Origin: Brevibacterium jeotgali
GTDB lineage: Bacteria > Actinomycetota > Actinomycetes > Actinomycetales > Brevibacteriaceae
Length of the DNA: 64,000 nt
Reading direction: 5' to 3'
NCBI RefSeq assembly: GCF_900169175.1
Contig: NZ_FXZM01000004.1
Coordinates: forward strand, 124,001-188,000
In this document: positions 50,470 through 59,275 of the stretch, one piece after another
How positions within the stretch are numbered: the stretch's first letter is position 1
How the letters are laid out: each line of letters opens with the position of its first letter
Position numbers and translations under genes: made by a program
Notes under the pieces: model-generated
The model's input: only the letters and a program-made list of their open reading frames with translations
Databases searched by the model: none
What the model was told of the DNA's origin: nothing

Positions 50470-51195
50470 TCAGACCTCTTCGCCGGGGATGACGTCGTCA
50501 TCGTGTCTGCTGCGACCGGAGCCGTCGGTGCCGCTGCGGCCGGGGCCGCTCGCTCCGGGCCCGCCGAATCCGGGCATGCCCGGCATGCCGGGCCCTCCGA
50601 AGCCTGCTCCTCCGGCACCCGGGGTGTGGACCGCCATCTTCCCGATGCGCCGGCCCAGCAGCATGACGGCGACGCCGATGATGATGAGCAGCACGCCCAG
50701 CGCCCACAGCAGGCCCGTGAGCGCGGCGGCAGGGTTGAACAGTGCGAGGAATCCATAGCCGACGGCCAGGACGCCGGCCAGCAGCGTGAGCCACCAGCCC
50801 TGCACACCCATGCGCCGGACACTCAGCGAGAGGGCGACCGACAGGCCGCCCACCAGCAGGGACGCGAAGGCGACGAGGAAGACGATCATGGCGCCCGCGG
50901 CCTCGGGGATGAAGAGGAGCAGGATGCCGAGTGCGGCCGGCACCAGTGTGCCCAGCAGACTGCCCTGCTTGCGCACGACGGAGAAGACCGCCGACAGGAC
51001 TGCGGACGTCAGGAGCCACACCGCGAACACGAACACGAAGGCGGTCGCGGACTCGAACGGCCAGACGAGGAAGAGGAGGCCCGCGACGATCGCGAAGCCG
51101 CCCTGGATCATGAACGACATCCGCAGCCGTCCCAGCATCTTCTTGAGCACGTCCGGGTCTCCGGCGGATTGGAACCCGCCGATCGGCATCGTCAT
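50470..51195 (-). CDS. HdeD/DUF308 family membrane protein
   Basis: 241 residues, about six closely spaced membrane helices (FAIVAGLLFLVWP, LLTSAVLSAVFSVV, GILLLFIPEAAGAMIVFLVAF and others). The cytoplasmic tail is Gly/Pro/Met-rich (GFGGPGMPGMPGFGGPG). HdeD proteins are linked to acid resistance in enterics, but function elsewhere is unclear. ATG 51195 overlaps the racemase stop by ATGA, so it is the third gene of a coupled operon. Confidence 0.75.
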   Translation of the reverse strand: MTMPIGGFQSAGDPDVLKKMLGRLRMSFMIQGGFAIVAGLLFLVWPFESATAFVFVFAVWLLTSAVLSAVFSVVRKQGSLLGTLVPAALGILLLFIPEAAGAMIVFLVAFASLLVGGLSVALSLSVRRMGVQGWWLTLLAGVLAVGYGFLALFNPAAALTGLLWALGVLLIIIGVAVMLLGRRIGKMAVHTPGAGGAGFGGPGMPGMPGFGGPGASGPGRSGTDGSGRSRHDDDVIPGEEV

Positions 51196-52160
51196 GGTGT
51201 CTCCCTCTCAAGAAGTCGTCGTCCCGCGGTATACGTGTCCAACACCGCCGGCAGGCGACCTGATTCCCCGGACAGATAGGTGGCGAGGACGCGGCCGCCC
51301 GTTTCGCTGGTGAGGTCGCCGGTCCCGGGCAGTGGTGCATCTGTGGTCGTCGTCGCAGAGGACTGCGGGTCTCCGCCGTCGGCACCGGACGGACCTGCCG
51401 CCAGGATGGGCAGAGGTGCCGTCGCTGCACCCAGCGGCACCGCCGCCACACCCGCAGCATGCGTCGCCCGCACACGCCGGAGCGTCTGCGCGGCGACGGC
51501 GTCGGGTGAGTCGAACAGCGTGAGGCCGGTGATCCCGCGCCGCGCGAGCTCGCGCAGGATGCGATCCGCGACGAGTCCGTAGTGGGTGCAACCCAGGACC
51601 ACGGAGGCGACGTCGGTCGGGGTCCGGGCGGCGGCCTCGGCGATGGCGGCGTCGATCCGCTCAGCAGAACCGGCGTCGATCGCATCGGCGAGGCCGGTCG
51701 CGGCGACCCGCGTGACAGGAAGGTCCGCGGCGAACGCATCGATGAGGCGGCGCTGGTAGTCGCTGGCCGTCGTCGCATCCGTCGCCCAGACTGCGAAGGG
51801 GCGGTTCGTGGCAGCGGCCGACTTGATCGCCGGCACCGTCCCGATGATGGGGATCCGGGGTTCGAACTCCGCACGCAGGGCGCCCAGGGTGTGCACACTC
51901 GCGGTGTTGCAGGCGACGACGATCGCGTCCGGCTTCCACTGCGCGAGCGAGCCCGCGGACGCCAGGACGACCTCCGTGAGCCGCTGCGCGGTCAGCGCCC
52001 CGTACGGACTGTTCGCGGGGTCCATCCCGAGGACCAGGTCCGTCGCCGGCGCGCGGGCGAGCAACGCGTCCGCGAACCCGACCAGGCCGAGGCCGGAGTC
52101 GAGGAAGCCGATGCGCAGCGAGCGATCGTCCGTCCGCGCGGAAGGAGTGGAGAGGGTCAC
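51192..52160 (-). CDS. murI: Glutamate racemase-family protein
   Basis: 322 residues, about 50 longer than usual. Asp/Glu racemase fold with both catalytic Cys motifs, VVACNTAS and LGCTHYG, plus FLDSGLG at the N-terminus. It would make D-glutamate for peptidoglycan. The extra length is an Ala/Gly/Ser/Thr loop near residues 245-290. GTG 52160 follows GGGAGGG and overlaps the preceding HAD gene as GTGA. The SGLGLVGF opening differs from the usual SGxGGL, so a related amino-acid racemase is possible. Confidence 0.8.
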   Translation of the reverse strand: MTLSTPSARTDDRSLRIGFLDSGLGLVGFADALLARAPATDLVLGMDPANSPYGALTAQRLTEVVLASAGSLAQWKPDAIVVACNTASVHTLGALRAEFEPRIPIIGTVPAIKSAAATNRPFAVWATDATTASDYQRRLIDAFAADLPVTRVAATGLADAIDAGSAERIDAAIAEAAARTPTDVASVVLGCTHYGLVADRILRELARRGITGLTLFDSPDAVAAQTLRRVRATHAAGVAAVPLGAATAPLPILAAGPSGADGGDPQSSATTTTDAPLPGTGDLTSETGGRVLATYLSGESGRLPAVLDTYTAGRRLLERETP

Positions 52161-52876
52161 TGTGTGCCCTCCCGGTCGGCCCTGGCGGGCCCGGCGGCCC
52201 CGGCGGCCTCGTCGGCGGCGGGGGCAGCGGATGGCTGGGCATCGAGGGCGGACTCGGTGGCCTTCCGCGTCAGCAGTCGGGCCCGACCGCTGCGGCCGGC
52301 CCGGCGGGCGGCGCGACGCTCCCTGCGCGACCGGAGGTCGAGGAAGTCGCGGATCGTGCTGAGGTGGGACGCCAGCAGGCCCTCGGAGAACGTCGGTGCG
52401 ACCATGAGGAGGCGGTCGGGGTAGCGCTGCGCGAAGTGCGCGCGGGTGACGGGTGCGGCGAGGTCGTCGTCGACCCACACCGCACGGCGGTCCGGGTCGT
52501 CGTCGAGCCACGCGGACATGTGGATCGCCTTCCACCACACGTGCGGGTCGCCCGCGAAGCGGTTGAAGGAGTCGTCCGGCATCGGCACGACGTCGAACGA
52601 GTGCCGGAATCTCAGCGCCGGCTCCAGCTCCCCGGTGCAGCGATGCGACCACGTCGACAGCCAGACGATGTCGACGTCGTGGGTCTCCACGAGCCGATCG
52701 AGTGCGCGGACGATCTGCGGGCGGTAGTGGAGCTCGAACGCCCAGGCACGTGCCCTGCGACGACGCTCCCGGAGGTACCTCAGGCCCGCGACGGGATAGG
52801 AGTTGAGGACGCCGTCGACGTCGAGGAACAGGGTCGCGTGGCCTCGTGCCGCCTCGGTCGTGCCCGTTCCCCTCAC
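52157..52876 (-). CDS. HAD-like hydrolase, unknown substrate
   Basis: 239 residues. The HAD nucleophile motif is LFLDVDGVLNSYP (Asp 18, Asp 20), followed later by VWLSTWSHR and an acidic pair in VWVDDDLAAP, as in the secondary-hydrolase HAD group of bacterial proteins annotated only by fold. The C-terminal tail is basic, then Ala-rich. The start is a GTG at 52874-52876 with GGGGGC before it. First gene of the HAD/racemase/HdeD operon. Confidence 0.7.
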   Translation of the reverse strand: MRGTGTTEAARGHATLFLDVDGVLNSYPVAGLRYLRERRRRARAWAFELHYRPQIVRALDRLVETHDVDIVWLSTWSHRCTGELEPALRFRHSFDVVPMPDDSFNRFAGDPHVWWKAIHMSAWLDDDPDRRAVWVDDDLAAPVTRAHFAQRYPDRLLMVAPTFSEGLLASHLSTIRDFLDLRSRRERRAARRAGRSGRARLLTRKATESALDAQPSAAPAADEAAGAAGPARADREGTQ

Positions 52877-52936
52877 GCCCCCAGACTACCGGCCGCTCAT
52901 GCATCGGGGCTGTGATCCGGAACGCGTGGGGACTGC

Positions 52937-53043
52937 GTCCCGACCCGGCGGTGGGTCTGTGTCCCGATGCGGCGGTGGGTCTGGCGGCAGGGGAGAGGCA
53001 CCTCGGAGGCACACCTCGGAGACGCACCTCGGAGGTGCCTCTC
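52937..53043. repeat. Direct and inverted repeats in the gap before the HAD operon
   Basis: A 23-base unit (GTCCCGACCCGGCGGTGGGT and on) occurs at 52937-52959 and 52961-52983 with two mismatches. GAGAGGCACCTC (52993-53004) and its complement (53032-53043) flank more CACCTCGGAG units. The hairpin could end the minus-strand transcript that stops at 53092. Confidence 0.7.
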
Positions 53044-53091
53044 GTAGCCGCCCTTCGGAGGTGCCCCTCGTGCTCGCAGTGCCGCCCGGTG

Positions 53092-53589
53092 TCAGAAGAC
53101 GAGCGGCGGGAGGAACCAGACCGCGAGGACGACCAGTGCCGTGACGATCATGGCCCAGGGGAGTCCCACCGGGCGCATGCCGTGCGCCGTCACGACCGAA
53201 CGCAGGTCCTCTTCACGTCCGGCGCTCGGCCAGAGCAGGGCGCACCGCCAGATCGCGTAGCCCGCGAGGAGGATGCCCACGACCCAGGCGAGCTGGAACC
53301 ACCCCGGCAGGTCGAAGAGCAGCCGGGCCACGAGGAAGGCCGTCAGGATGGCGAGCGGCACTCCCAGCAGGCCATTGCGGGTGAGGGCACGTGCGACCTT
53401 CGCCCCGGCGAGCGAGCTGTGCTGCTGTGTCGGAGCGTCGGCCGCCGAGGGGGAGGCGCCGCCGGGTCCATCCGCGACGAGCGCATCCGCCTGACGCGTC
53501 TGGGCGGGGCGCAGCGCCCACGCGACGGGCACCAGCCAGCCCAGGAGGACGACCGTGCCGATGAGCGGGATGACGATGCTCTGGAACAT
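53092..53589 (-). CDS. Small multi-helix membrane protein, unknown function
   Basis: 165 residues with about four membrane helices: VIPLIGTVVLLGWLVPVAWA, GVPLAILTAFLVARLLF, LAWVVGILLAGYAIW and AMIVTALVVLAVWFLPP. Between the first two is a polar Ala/Gly/Pro loop. ATG 53589 follows AAGGAG. It starts 2 bases after the serine hydrolase stop and is probably made with it. I do not recognise a family. Confidence 0.6.
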   Translation of the reverse strand: MFQSIVIPLIGTVVLLGWLVPVAWALRPAQTRQADALVADGPGGASPSAADAPTQQHSSLAGAKVARALTRNGLLGVPLAILTAFLVARLLFDLPGWFQLAWVVGILLAGYAIWRCALLWPSAGREEDLRSVVTAHGMRPVGLPWAMIVTALVVLAVWFLPPLVF

Positions 53590-53591
53590 GG

Positions 53592-54782
53592 TCACTCCTT
53601 GCTGATCGTGTCGTCGGCGGCCTCGGGCTCCGGCTGCGCCCCGGGTCCGCCTGCAGCGCCGGGCTGCGTCGTGAGATAGCCGGCCGCGGCATCGACCGAC
53701 GTCTCGGTGTTGGACAGGACGACGACCGCCCGGCCGTCCGGTGAGTACCCGGCGTAGGAGCGGTAGCCGCCTGTGCCGCCGTTGTGCCAGGTGATGTCCG
53801 TGCCGTCCAGGGGAGTGACGTGCCACGCGTAGCCGATCGCGCCGCCGCCCTCCAGCTCACTGCGCGGTTCGACGGCGTCGGCGCCCGGTGCGTCGCCAGC
53901 GACGACTGCCTGCATCCAGATCGCCATGTCGTGCGCGGTGGAGCGGATGGAGCCGGCCGGTGCCGAGGCCCCCAGTGTCCACGGGCCGGTGCGCATCCCG
54001 GAGTTCGTGAACCCGGCCGGGGCGTCCGGCGGGAGGTCGGCGCGCGACTCCGGGACGATCGTCTCCTCCATGCCGAGCGGTTCCAGGAGGCGCTCGTGGA
54101 CCAGCTGCGGGTACTCGGTGCCGGCTGCGTGCGCGACCGCGTGCCCCAGCAGGGCGACTCCGGTGTTCGAGTACACGTACGTGCCGGGCGCCGTGTCGAA
54201 GTCCTGCGCCCGCTCGAGCAGCGACGGCAGGTCCTCGACGTACGGGTCCAGGCGGAGGTAGACCTTCCACAGCTGCGTGAGCGGCGCGCTGTCGGCGGAC
54301 TTCGGCAGCCCCGTGTGCTGGGTCGCGAGCTGCTCCATCGTGAGGTCCCCCGCCGAGGTCCCCGCGAGTTCCGCGAACACCTCCCCGAGCGTGGTCTCCG
54401 CCGTCAGCTCGCCGCGCTCGATCGCGTCGGAGAGCAGAGCGGCTGTGAAGGTCTTCGTGATGGATCCGATCTCGAACCGGTCGTGCTCGTCGGCTCCCCA
54501 GCCCGTGAAGCGGACGGTGCCGTCGGGTTCGATCGCCGCGGCCGAGGCATCGCGCATGTAGCCCGAGTCCAGGAACGGTTCGAGCTCCGCAGCCAGGTGC
54601 GCGTCGCCGGAGGGTGCGGTGGTGAGACCGCGCTCCCACGGAGTGAACGCGGCGAGGGCGAGCATCGAGCCGACCGCGACGCCCGCAGCGACGAGGCGGC
54701 GGGAGGACGGGCGTCGCGCTGGGCGGGGAGGCCGTGCGCTCGGTGGCGGCGCCGGCGTCGGGTGCGCGGACGATGTGTGCAT
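53592..54782 (-). CDS. Serine hydrolase, class C beta-lactamase/esterase fold
   Basis: 396 residues. One N-terminal membrane helix (LVAAGVAVGSMLALAAF) after a Pro/Ser-rich cytoplasmic tail anchors an outer catalytic domain. Active-site motifs: GSITKTF (SxxK), YSNTG (YxN) and HNGGTGG in the KTG position. Members include class C beta-lactamases, D-aminopeptidases and esterases, so the exact role (wall peptide or drug) is open. GAAGAGACGCACC precedes ATG 54782. It is followed by a small membrane protein gene and preceded by an ArsR-like regulator on the same strand. Confidence 0.8.
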   Translation of the reverse strand: MHTSSAHPTPAPPPSARPPRPARRPSSRRLVAAGVAVGSMLALAAFTPWERGLTTAPSGDAHLAAELEPFLDSGYMRDASAAAIEPDGTVRFTGWGADEHDRFEIGSITKTFTAALLSDAIERGELTAETTLGEVFAELAGTSAGDLTMEQLATQHTGLPKSADSAPLTQLWKVYLRLDPYVEDLPSLLERAQDFDTAPGTYVYSNTGVALLGHAVAHAAGTEYPQLVHERLLEPLGMEETIVPESRADLPPDAPAGFTNSGMRTGPWTLGASAPAGSIRSTAHDMAIWMQAVVAGDAPGADAVEPRSELEGGGAIGYAWHVTPLDGTDITWHNGGTGGYRSYAGYSPDGRAVVVLSNTETSVDAAAGYLTTQPGAAGGPGAQPEPEAADDTISKE

Positions 54783-54846
54783 GGTGCGTCTCTTCCTGAC
54801 GAGGCGGGCAGAGGTCGGAGCATCCGGGACGGGCGGCTGGTGGCTG

Positions 54847-55500
54847 CTACGTGCTCGCGGCCATGACGAGGGCCAGGAGCGGGATGGTGCGCTCGCCGGG
54901 GACCTCCCAGCGGCCTCGGCGGGGGGATCGCAGCCAACCGGCGGAGGACAGCTGATTGAGGTGGTGGTAGACCTGTCCGCTCGTGCCCAGGCCCGGCAGG
55001 GCGGCGAGGTCCGCGGTCGCGTGCGTGCCGGTGAGCACGGCCTGCAGCAGCGTGAGGCGCACGGGGTGGGCCAGCGCACTGAGGGCGGGCGCGGCGTCGG
55101 CGAAGTCGCCGTCGAGCACTGTCCGCGTCGGCAGGCCGTACTGCCAGCGGTAGCCGCCGGCAGCGGTGGACATCGTGCCGCCGTAGAGGACGACGTCATC
55201 ATCCGGGTAGCGATCCTGCAGGCCCGTGAGCACCCAGTAGGGGTCGTCATCGGCGGACTGGCGGGCGGGATCGGAGGACGAGGGGCCAGTGGCAGCGGAC
55301 TCCGGCTGTGTGTGGTCCGCCTCTGCGGTCTCTGGCTGTGCAGATTCCGCCTGTGCGGTCCCCGCCTGTCCGTGGCCCTGATCTGGAGGGATGCGCTCGC
55401 CGTCAACAGGGCGCGCCGCGCGCTCACCCTCGAGACGATCCATGCGCGCCTCCAGTTCCGCGATCCGAGTGCGGAGGGGCTCGTCAGGTGGGGTGCTCAT
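54847..55500 (-). CDS. ArsR-like winged-helix regulator with coiled-coil head
   Basis: 217 residues. The head (LRTRIAELEARMDRLEGE) is a short coiled coil, followed by a disordered Gln/Glu/Ala-rich linker. The C-terminal 100 residues are a winged helix with LSALAHPVRLTLLQAVLTG and SGQVYHHLNQLSSAGWL. It sits 64 bases before the serine hydrolase gene and probably regulates it. A consensus-like promoter with an overlapping inverted repeat lies right before ATG 55500. Confidence 0.8.
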   Translation of the reverse strand: MSTPPDEPLRTRIAELEARMDRLEGERAARPVDGERIPPDQGHGQAGTAQAESAQPETAEADHTQPESAATGPSSSDPARQSADDDPYWVLTGLQDRYPDDDVVLYGGTMSTAAGGYRWQYGLPTRTVLDGDFADAAPALSALAHPVRLTLLQAVLTGTHATADLAALPGLGTSGQVYHHLNQLSSAGWLRSPRRGRWEVPGERTIPLLALVMAAST

Positions 55501-55506
55501 GCCTCT

Positions 55507-55534
55507 ATAGTACGGAACTACGTACTTACGTCAA
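55507..55534 (-). promoter_or_regulatory. Promoter with overlapping operator of the ArsR-like gene
   Basis: On the minus strand TTGACG (55529-55534), a 16-base spacer, and TACTAT (55507-55512), ending 6 bases before the ATG, which may give a leaderless mRNA. The inverted repeat AGTACG (55509-55514)/CGTACT (55521-55526) overlaps the -10, so the protein could repress itself. Confidence 0.65.
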
Positions 55535-55625
55535 TAGGGTGCGTCCGTGACGATGGATGCCGTGAGGCCGGGATGCGGCGGCTCCACAGCGCCGGGGTGC
55601 GCGACCGCCGCACTACGATGGCGCC

Positions 55626-57173
55626 ATGAGTGCCGGTCCTGCGCGTGACGCCGATGCGGTCATCGTCGGCTCCGGCCCCAACGGTCTCGCCGCCGCGGTG
55701 GTCCTCGCCCGGGCGGGTCTGTCCGTCGTCGTCCTCGAGGCCGAATCGACGCTGGGCGGGGGCGCCCGCACCCTCGACCTCGGACTGGCGCCCGGTCTCG
55801 TGCACGACCTCTGCTCCGCGGTGCATCCCCTGGCGGTCGCGAGTCCGTTCTTCCGCGAGTTCGACCTGCGCAGCCGCGGCGTGCAGCTCGTCACCCCGGA
55901 GGTCTCCTACGGCCAGCCGTTCGACACGGGGCCGGCAGCGCTCGCCCACCGGGACCTCGGGCGCACCGCGGCCGGCATGGGGCCCGACGCCCGCGCATGG
56001 GAGCGGTTCTTCCGCCCACTGCTCGCTGCGCCGGACGCGCTCGTCGCCGCAGCACTGGGCGACAAGCGCTCGCTGCCGCCGCTCACGGGAGGTGCGGGTG
56101 GTCGGGACGGCGTCCGTCGCGGCGCCCCCGACGGGCCGCGCAGTGCCGATCGGCTCACCGCGATCCGTGCGCTGGGCTCCTTCGGCCTCCGCGTCGCGGG
56201 CGAGGGCACTCCCCTGTGGAACCTGCCGTGGCGCACGGAGCGGGCGAAGGCCCTGCTCACCGGTGTCGCCACCCACGCGATCGGACGGCAGCCCTCACTC
56301 ACGACGGCCGGGACCGGGCTGCTGCTCGCCACGCTCGCCCACGCAGACGGCTGGCCGATCCCCCGGGGTGGTTCGCAGGCGATCACGGACGCGCTCGTCG
56401 CAGATCTCACGGCCCACGGGGGAGAGGTCCGCACCGGTGTCCGGGTCCGGTCCGTCGAGGACCTCCCGCCCGCCCGCGCAGTCCTCTTCGACACCACCGC
56501 CGAGGCCGCTGCCGCCGTGCTCGGCGACGCTCTCCCTGCCCGGGTGGGCCGGGGGCTGCGGGGCCTGGGGCACGGGCCGGGAGCGGCGAAGGTCGACCTG
56601 GTGCTCGACGGGCCGATCCCGTGGGCAGATCCGCGCCTCGGCGATGCGGGGACCGTGCACGTGGGCGGGACGCGTGCAGAGATGGCGGCGGCGGAGGCGC
56701 AGGTCGTCGCCGGTCGGATGCCTGCCCGGCCCGTGGTCCTCGTCAGCGATCCGGGGCGGTTCGACGCGTCACGCGTGGTGGACGGGCTGCGACCCGTGTG
56801 GGCCTATGCGCACGTGCCCGCCGACTGCCCGATCGACCCGACCCGTTCCGTGCTCGCACAGATCGAGCGGTTCGCTCCCGGCTTCCGGGAGCGGGTCGTC
56901 GCAGTGCGTGGCACCCCCGCCAGCCGGATGGCCGAGCACAACGCGAACCTCGTGGGCGGGGACATCAGCGGTGGGCGGCTGGGGCCAGCCCGGCTCGTCG
57001 CACGGCCCAGGTGGGCGTGGGAGACGAAGAGGCTGGCCGGGACCTCGGCGTACCTGTGCTCCGCGGCGACGACGCCGGGTCCCGGCGTCCACGGGATGGC
57101 CGGGTTCCACGCGGCCCGCGACGTGCTGGCGCAGCGGTTCGGGATCCGCGACGGGGTGTCGCTGGGGGTGTGA
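55626..57173 (+). CDS. FAD/NAD(P)-binding oxidoreductase, phytoene-desaturase-like
   Basis: 515 residues. The N-terminal dinucleotide motif is AVIVGSGPNGLAAAVVLARAGLSVVVLE (about 11-38). The C-terminal part with GVHGMAGFHAARDVL closes the FAD site. It resembles CrtI/RetSat-type oxidoreductases that act on isoprenoids or long acyl chains. No other carotenoid gene is near, so a carotenoid role is not supported. A weak site precedes the ATG. Substrate unknown. Confidence 0.75.
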   Translation: MSAGPARDADAVIVGSGPNGLAAAVVLARAGLSVVVLEAESTLGGGARTLDLGLAPGLVHDLCSAVHPLAVASPFFREFDLRSRGVQLVTPEVSYGQPFDTGPAALAHRDLGRTAAGMGPDARAWERFFRPLLAAPDALVAAALGDKRSLPPLTGGAGGRDGVRRGAPDGPRSADRLTAIRALGSFGLRVAGEGTPLWNLPWRTERAKALLTGVATHAIGRQPSLTTAGTGLLLATLAHADGWPIPRGGSQAITDALVADLTAHGGEVRTGVRVRSVEDLPPARAVLFDTTAEAAAAVLGDALPARVGRGLRGLGHGPGAAKVDLVLDGPIPWADPRLGDAGTVHVGGTRAEMAAAEAQVVAGRMPARPVVLVSDPGRFDASRVVDGLRPVWAYAHVPADCPIDPTRSVLAQIERFAPGFRERVVAVRGTPASRMAEHNANLVGGDISGGRLGPARLVARPRWAWETKRLAGTSAYLCSAATTPGPGVHGMAGFHAARDVLAQRFGIRDGVSLGV

Positions 57174-57182
57174 GTCGTCTGC

Positions 57183-57641
57183 TCAGCTCACAGCGGCGGC
57201 GAGCGGTGCGGCGGAGACGTCCATGACGTGTGCGGGATCGAACGTGCCGAACTGGGCGAGGAACTCCCTGTCGACGGTGGGGATGCGCGTCGGGCGCTGG
57301 GTCTCACGATCGAGGATGACCATGACGTTGAGCCCGTCGAACACGACGGTCTCGTCCTGGATGCCGCGGCACGTGATCGAGAAGGACGACCCGCCGACGC
57401 GTCCGATGCCCAGCTGCACCTGGAGTTCGGGGCCGTAGAGGACCGGCGTGCGGTAGTTGAGTTCGACGCGGGCGACCAGCTTGGGCGCGGCGATCGCCTC
57501 GCGGTCGCGCATCGTGTTGAGCCAGTCGATGCGGGCCTGCTCGATCAGCGTGACGATGCGGGCGTTGTTCACATGTCCCAGCAGGTCGAGGTCCGACCAG
57601 CGGATCTGCGGGGTGGCGACGAAGGCGGGGAAAACGGTCAC
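57183..57641 (-). CDS. Acyl-CoA thioesterase, 4HBT hotdog family
   Basis: 152 residues. WSDLDLLGHVNNARIVTLIEQAR is the hallmark of 4-hydroxybenzoyl-CoA thioesterase-like hotdog proteins, with the acidic residue of DLLGHVNN as catalyst. It would hydrolyse acyl-CoA. GTG 57641 follows AGGAGACC. It diverges from the racemase gene with about 209 bases between them, so the two may share control. The substrate is unknown. Confidence 0.85.
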   Translation of the reverse strand: MTVFPAFVATPQIRWSDLDLLGHVNNARIVTLIEQARIDWLNTMRDREAIAAPKLVARVELNYRTPVLYGPELQVQLGIGRVGGSSFSITCRGIQDETVVFDGLNVMVILDRETQRPTRIPTVDREFLAQFGTFDPAHVMDVSAAPLAAAVS

Positions 57642-57850
57642 GGTGTTTCGGTCTCCTGTGGTGAGGCGCAGCGTGGTCGAGCCGGCAGGCCGGCGAGCAG
57701 GTGGGCCGGCAGGCCGGCGGGTTGCGCGGGCAGGGATCGGCGTCGGCCGTCTTGCCCGCCGGTGAGCGGAAGTCTAGTGTCCAACTTAGCAATCGTTCGC
57801 CTAGTGCGTGTCACGGCATGTGTCCGCAGCCCCTCGACGAAGGAGTCGTC
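57642..57850. other. Divergent control region between thioesterase and racemase genes
   Basis: GCCGGCAGGCCGGCG appears twice (57681-57695, 57705-57719). CTAGTG occurs twice 28 bases apart (about 57774 and 57802) around a relatively AT-rich CCAACTTAGCAATCG, where promoters may lie. No clear operator palindrome was found. Confidence 0.5.
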
Positions 57851-59137
57851 ATGACCGAACCTGCCGCCCCTCCGCTGCCTCTTGCGGGGATCCGCATCCT
57901 CGACCTCGGCGGGATCGGGCCGGGCCCATTCGCCAGCATGGTGCTCGCGGACCTGGGCGCAGAGCTCATCCGCATCCACCGTCCCCAGGAAGCCGCCGGC
58001 AGCCGCAGCGGAGTCGGCATGGATCCGGTGAACCCCGTGCTGGACCGGGGGAAGCGCTCGATCGTGCTCGATCTCAAATCCGCGGAAGGCGTCGACGCGG
58101 TGCGCCGCCTGGCGCGCACGGCGGACGGCGTGGTCGAAGGGTTCCGGCCCGGTGTCGCCGAACGGATGGGTCTGGGCCCTGAGGACCTCATGACGGAGAA
58201 TTCCGCACTCGTCTACGGGCGCGTCACAGGCTGGGGGCAGACGGGTCCCGATTCCCACCGAGCCGGACACGACATGAACTACATCGCGGGTTCCGGACTC
58301 CTCGCGCAGCTGGGACGCGCCGACGAGGCCCCGCAGTTCCCGGCGAACCTCGCCGCCGACTTCGGGGGCGGCGGCATGCAGCTGGCCCTGGGCATCGTCG
58401 CCGCGCTGCTGCGGGCACGGACGAGCGGTACCGGCGCAGTCGTCGACGCCACGATGGGCGACGGAGCCAACCTGCTGTGGGCGATGCAGTTCGGATTCGA
58501 GGCACAGGGGCTGTGGCGCGAGGACCGCGGCCGCAACCTGCTGGACTCCGGCGCCCCGTTCTACGACGTGTACCGGACGGCCGACGACGACTTCGTGAGC
58601 GTCGGCTGCATCGAACCGCAGTTCTACGCGGAGTTCGTCGAGAAGCTGGGGATCGCCGACCGACTGCCCGCGATGGGCCCGGGCGAGCATCGGCACCCGA
58701 AGCACTGGGCCGCCCAGCGTGCCGTCTTCACGGAGGCCATCGCGGCGCGGACGCGGGCGGAGCTGGACGAGCTGTTCGAGGGCTCCGACGCGTGCACGAT
58801 GGGGATCCGGTCGTGGGCCGAGGCCGAGGCCGCCCCCCACAACGTCGCCCGCGACCTCTTCTACCGGGATGAGGCGGACGTCCGGCAGCCTGCACCGGCT
58901 CCGCGCTTCGCGGACCTCGGCGGCGCGTCGTGGGCCGGAGGAGCAGAGGCGGGAGGGTCCGAGGCCGGTATCGATTCCGCCGATGGAGGCGCTCGTCCTG
59001 TGCGCGGCGGCGGCGAGCCGTACGTGCAGCCGGCGCGAGCACCTCGCGTGGGCGAGCACACGGAGGAGCTGCTGGCGTCCGCGGGTATCACGGCTGACGA
59101 TGTGGCGGCGCTCCGGTCCTCCGGGGTGCTGGGCTGA
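57851..59137 (+). CDS. Alpha-methylacyl-CoA racemase-like family III CoA protein
   Basis: 428 residues. CaiB/BaiF fold with AMACR signatures: YGRVTGWGQTGPDSHRAGHD (catalytic His and Asp area), GVVEGFRPGVAERMGLGPEDL and DATMGDGANLL. It epimerises 2-methylacyl-CoA so that branched chains can enter beta-oxidation. AAGGAGTC precedes the ATG. An Ala/Gly-rich stretch follows near residues 355-400. Plain CoA-transferase activity is the alternative, but the signature motifs favour racemase. The neighbouring thioesterase fits branched acyl-CoA turnover. Confidence 0.8.
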   Translation: MTEPAAPPLPLAGIRILDLGGIGPGPFASMVLADLGAELIRIHRPQEAAGSRSGVGMDPVNPVLDRGKRSIVLDLKSAEGVDAVRRLARTADGVVEGFRPGVAERMGLGPEDLMTENSALVYGRVTGWGQTGPDSHRAGHDMNYIAGSGLLAQLGRADEAPQFPANLAADFGGGGMQLALGIVAALLRARTSGTGAVVDATMGDGANLLWAMQFGFEAQGLWREDRGRNLLDSGAPFYDVYRTADDDFVSVGCIEPQFYAEFVEKLGIADRLPAMGPGEHRHPKHWAAQRAVFTEAIAARTRAELDELFEGSDACTMGIRSWAEAEAAPHNVARDLFYRDEADVRQPAPAPRFADLGGASWAGGAEAGGSEAGIDSADGGARPVRGGGEPYVQPARAPRVGEHTEELLASAGITADDVAALRSSGVLG

Positions 59138-59196
59138 GCGATCGGCCCTGCCTCTGGTTCCGCCGCCTGCCGCACCCGCCATCCGTCACCAGGAGC

Positions 59197-59254
59197 CACC
59201 GACTTTCATCAGACCGCACACGTTCTTTCATATGCGGTCTGATGAAAGTTGGTG
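59197..59254. repeat. Hairpin repeat, copy 4 of 4 (inverted)
   Basis: Arms of 22 bp with one G-T pair (59197-59218, 59233-59254; core ACTTTCATCAGACCGCA) around the 14-base loop CACGTTCTTTCATA. Read from the minus strand the loop is TATGAAAGAACGTG, so this copy is inverted relative to the other three. It lies between the convergent racemase and permease genes. Confidence 0.9.
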
Positions 59255-59275
59255 CGTATGGCCTCGAGCCGCTCC

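Noticed and set aside
55626..57173. Carotenoid biosynthesis locus
   Set aside because: Only one CrtI-like flavoprotein is present; no crtB, crtE or cyclase gene is nearby.
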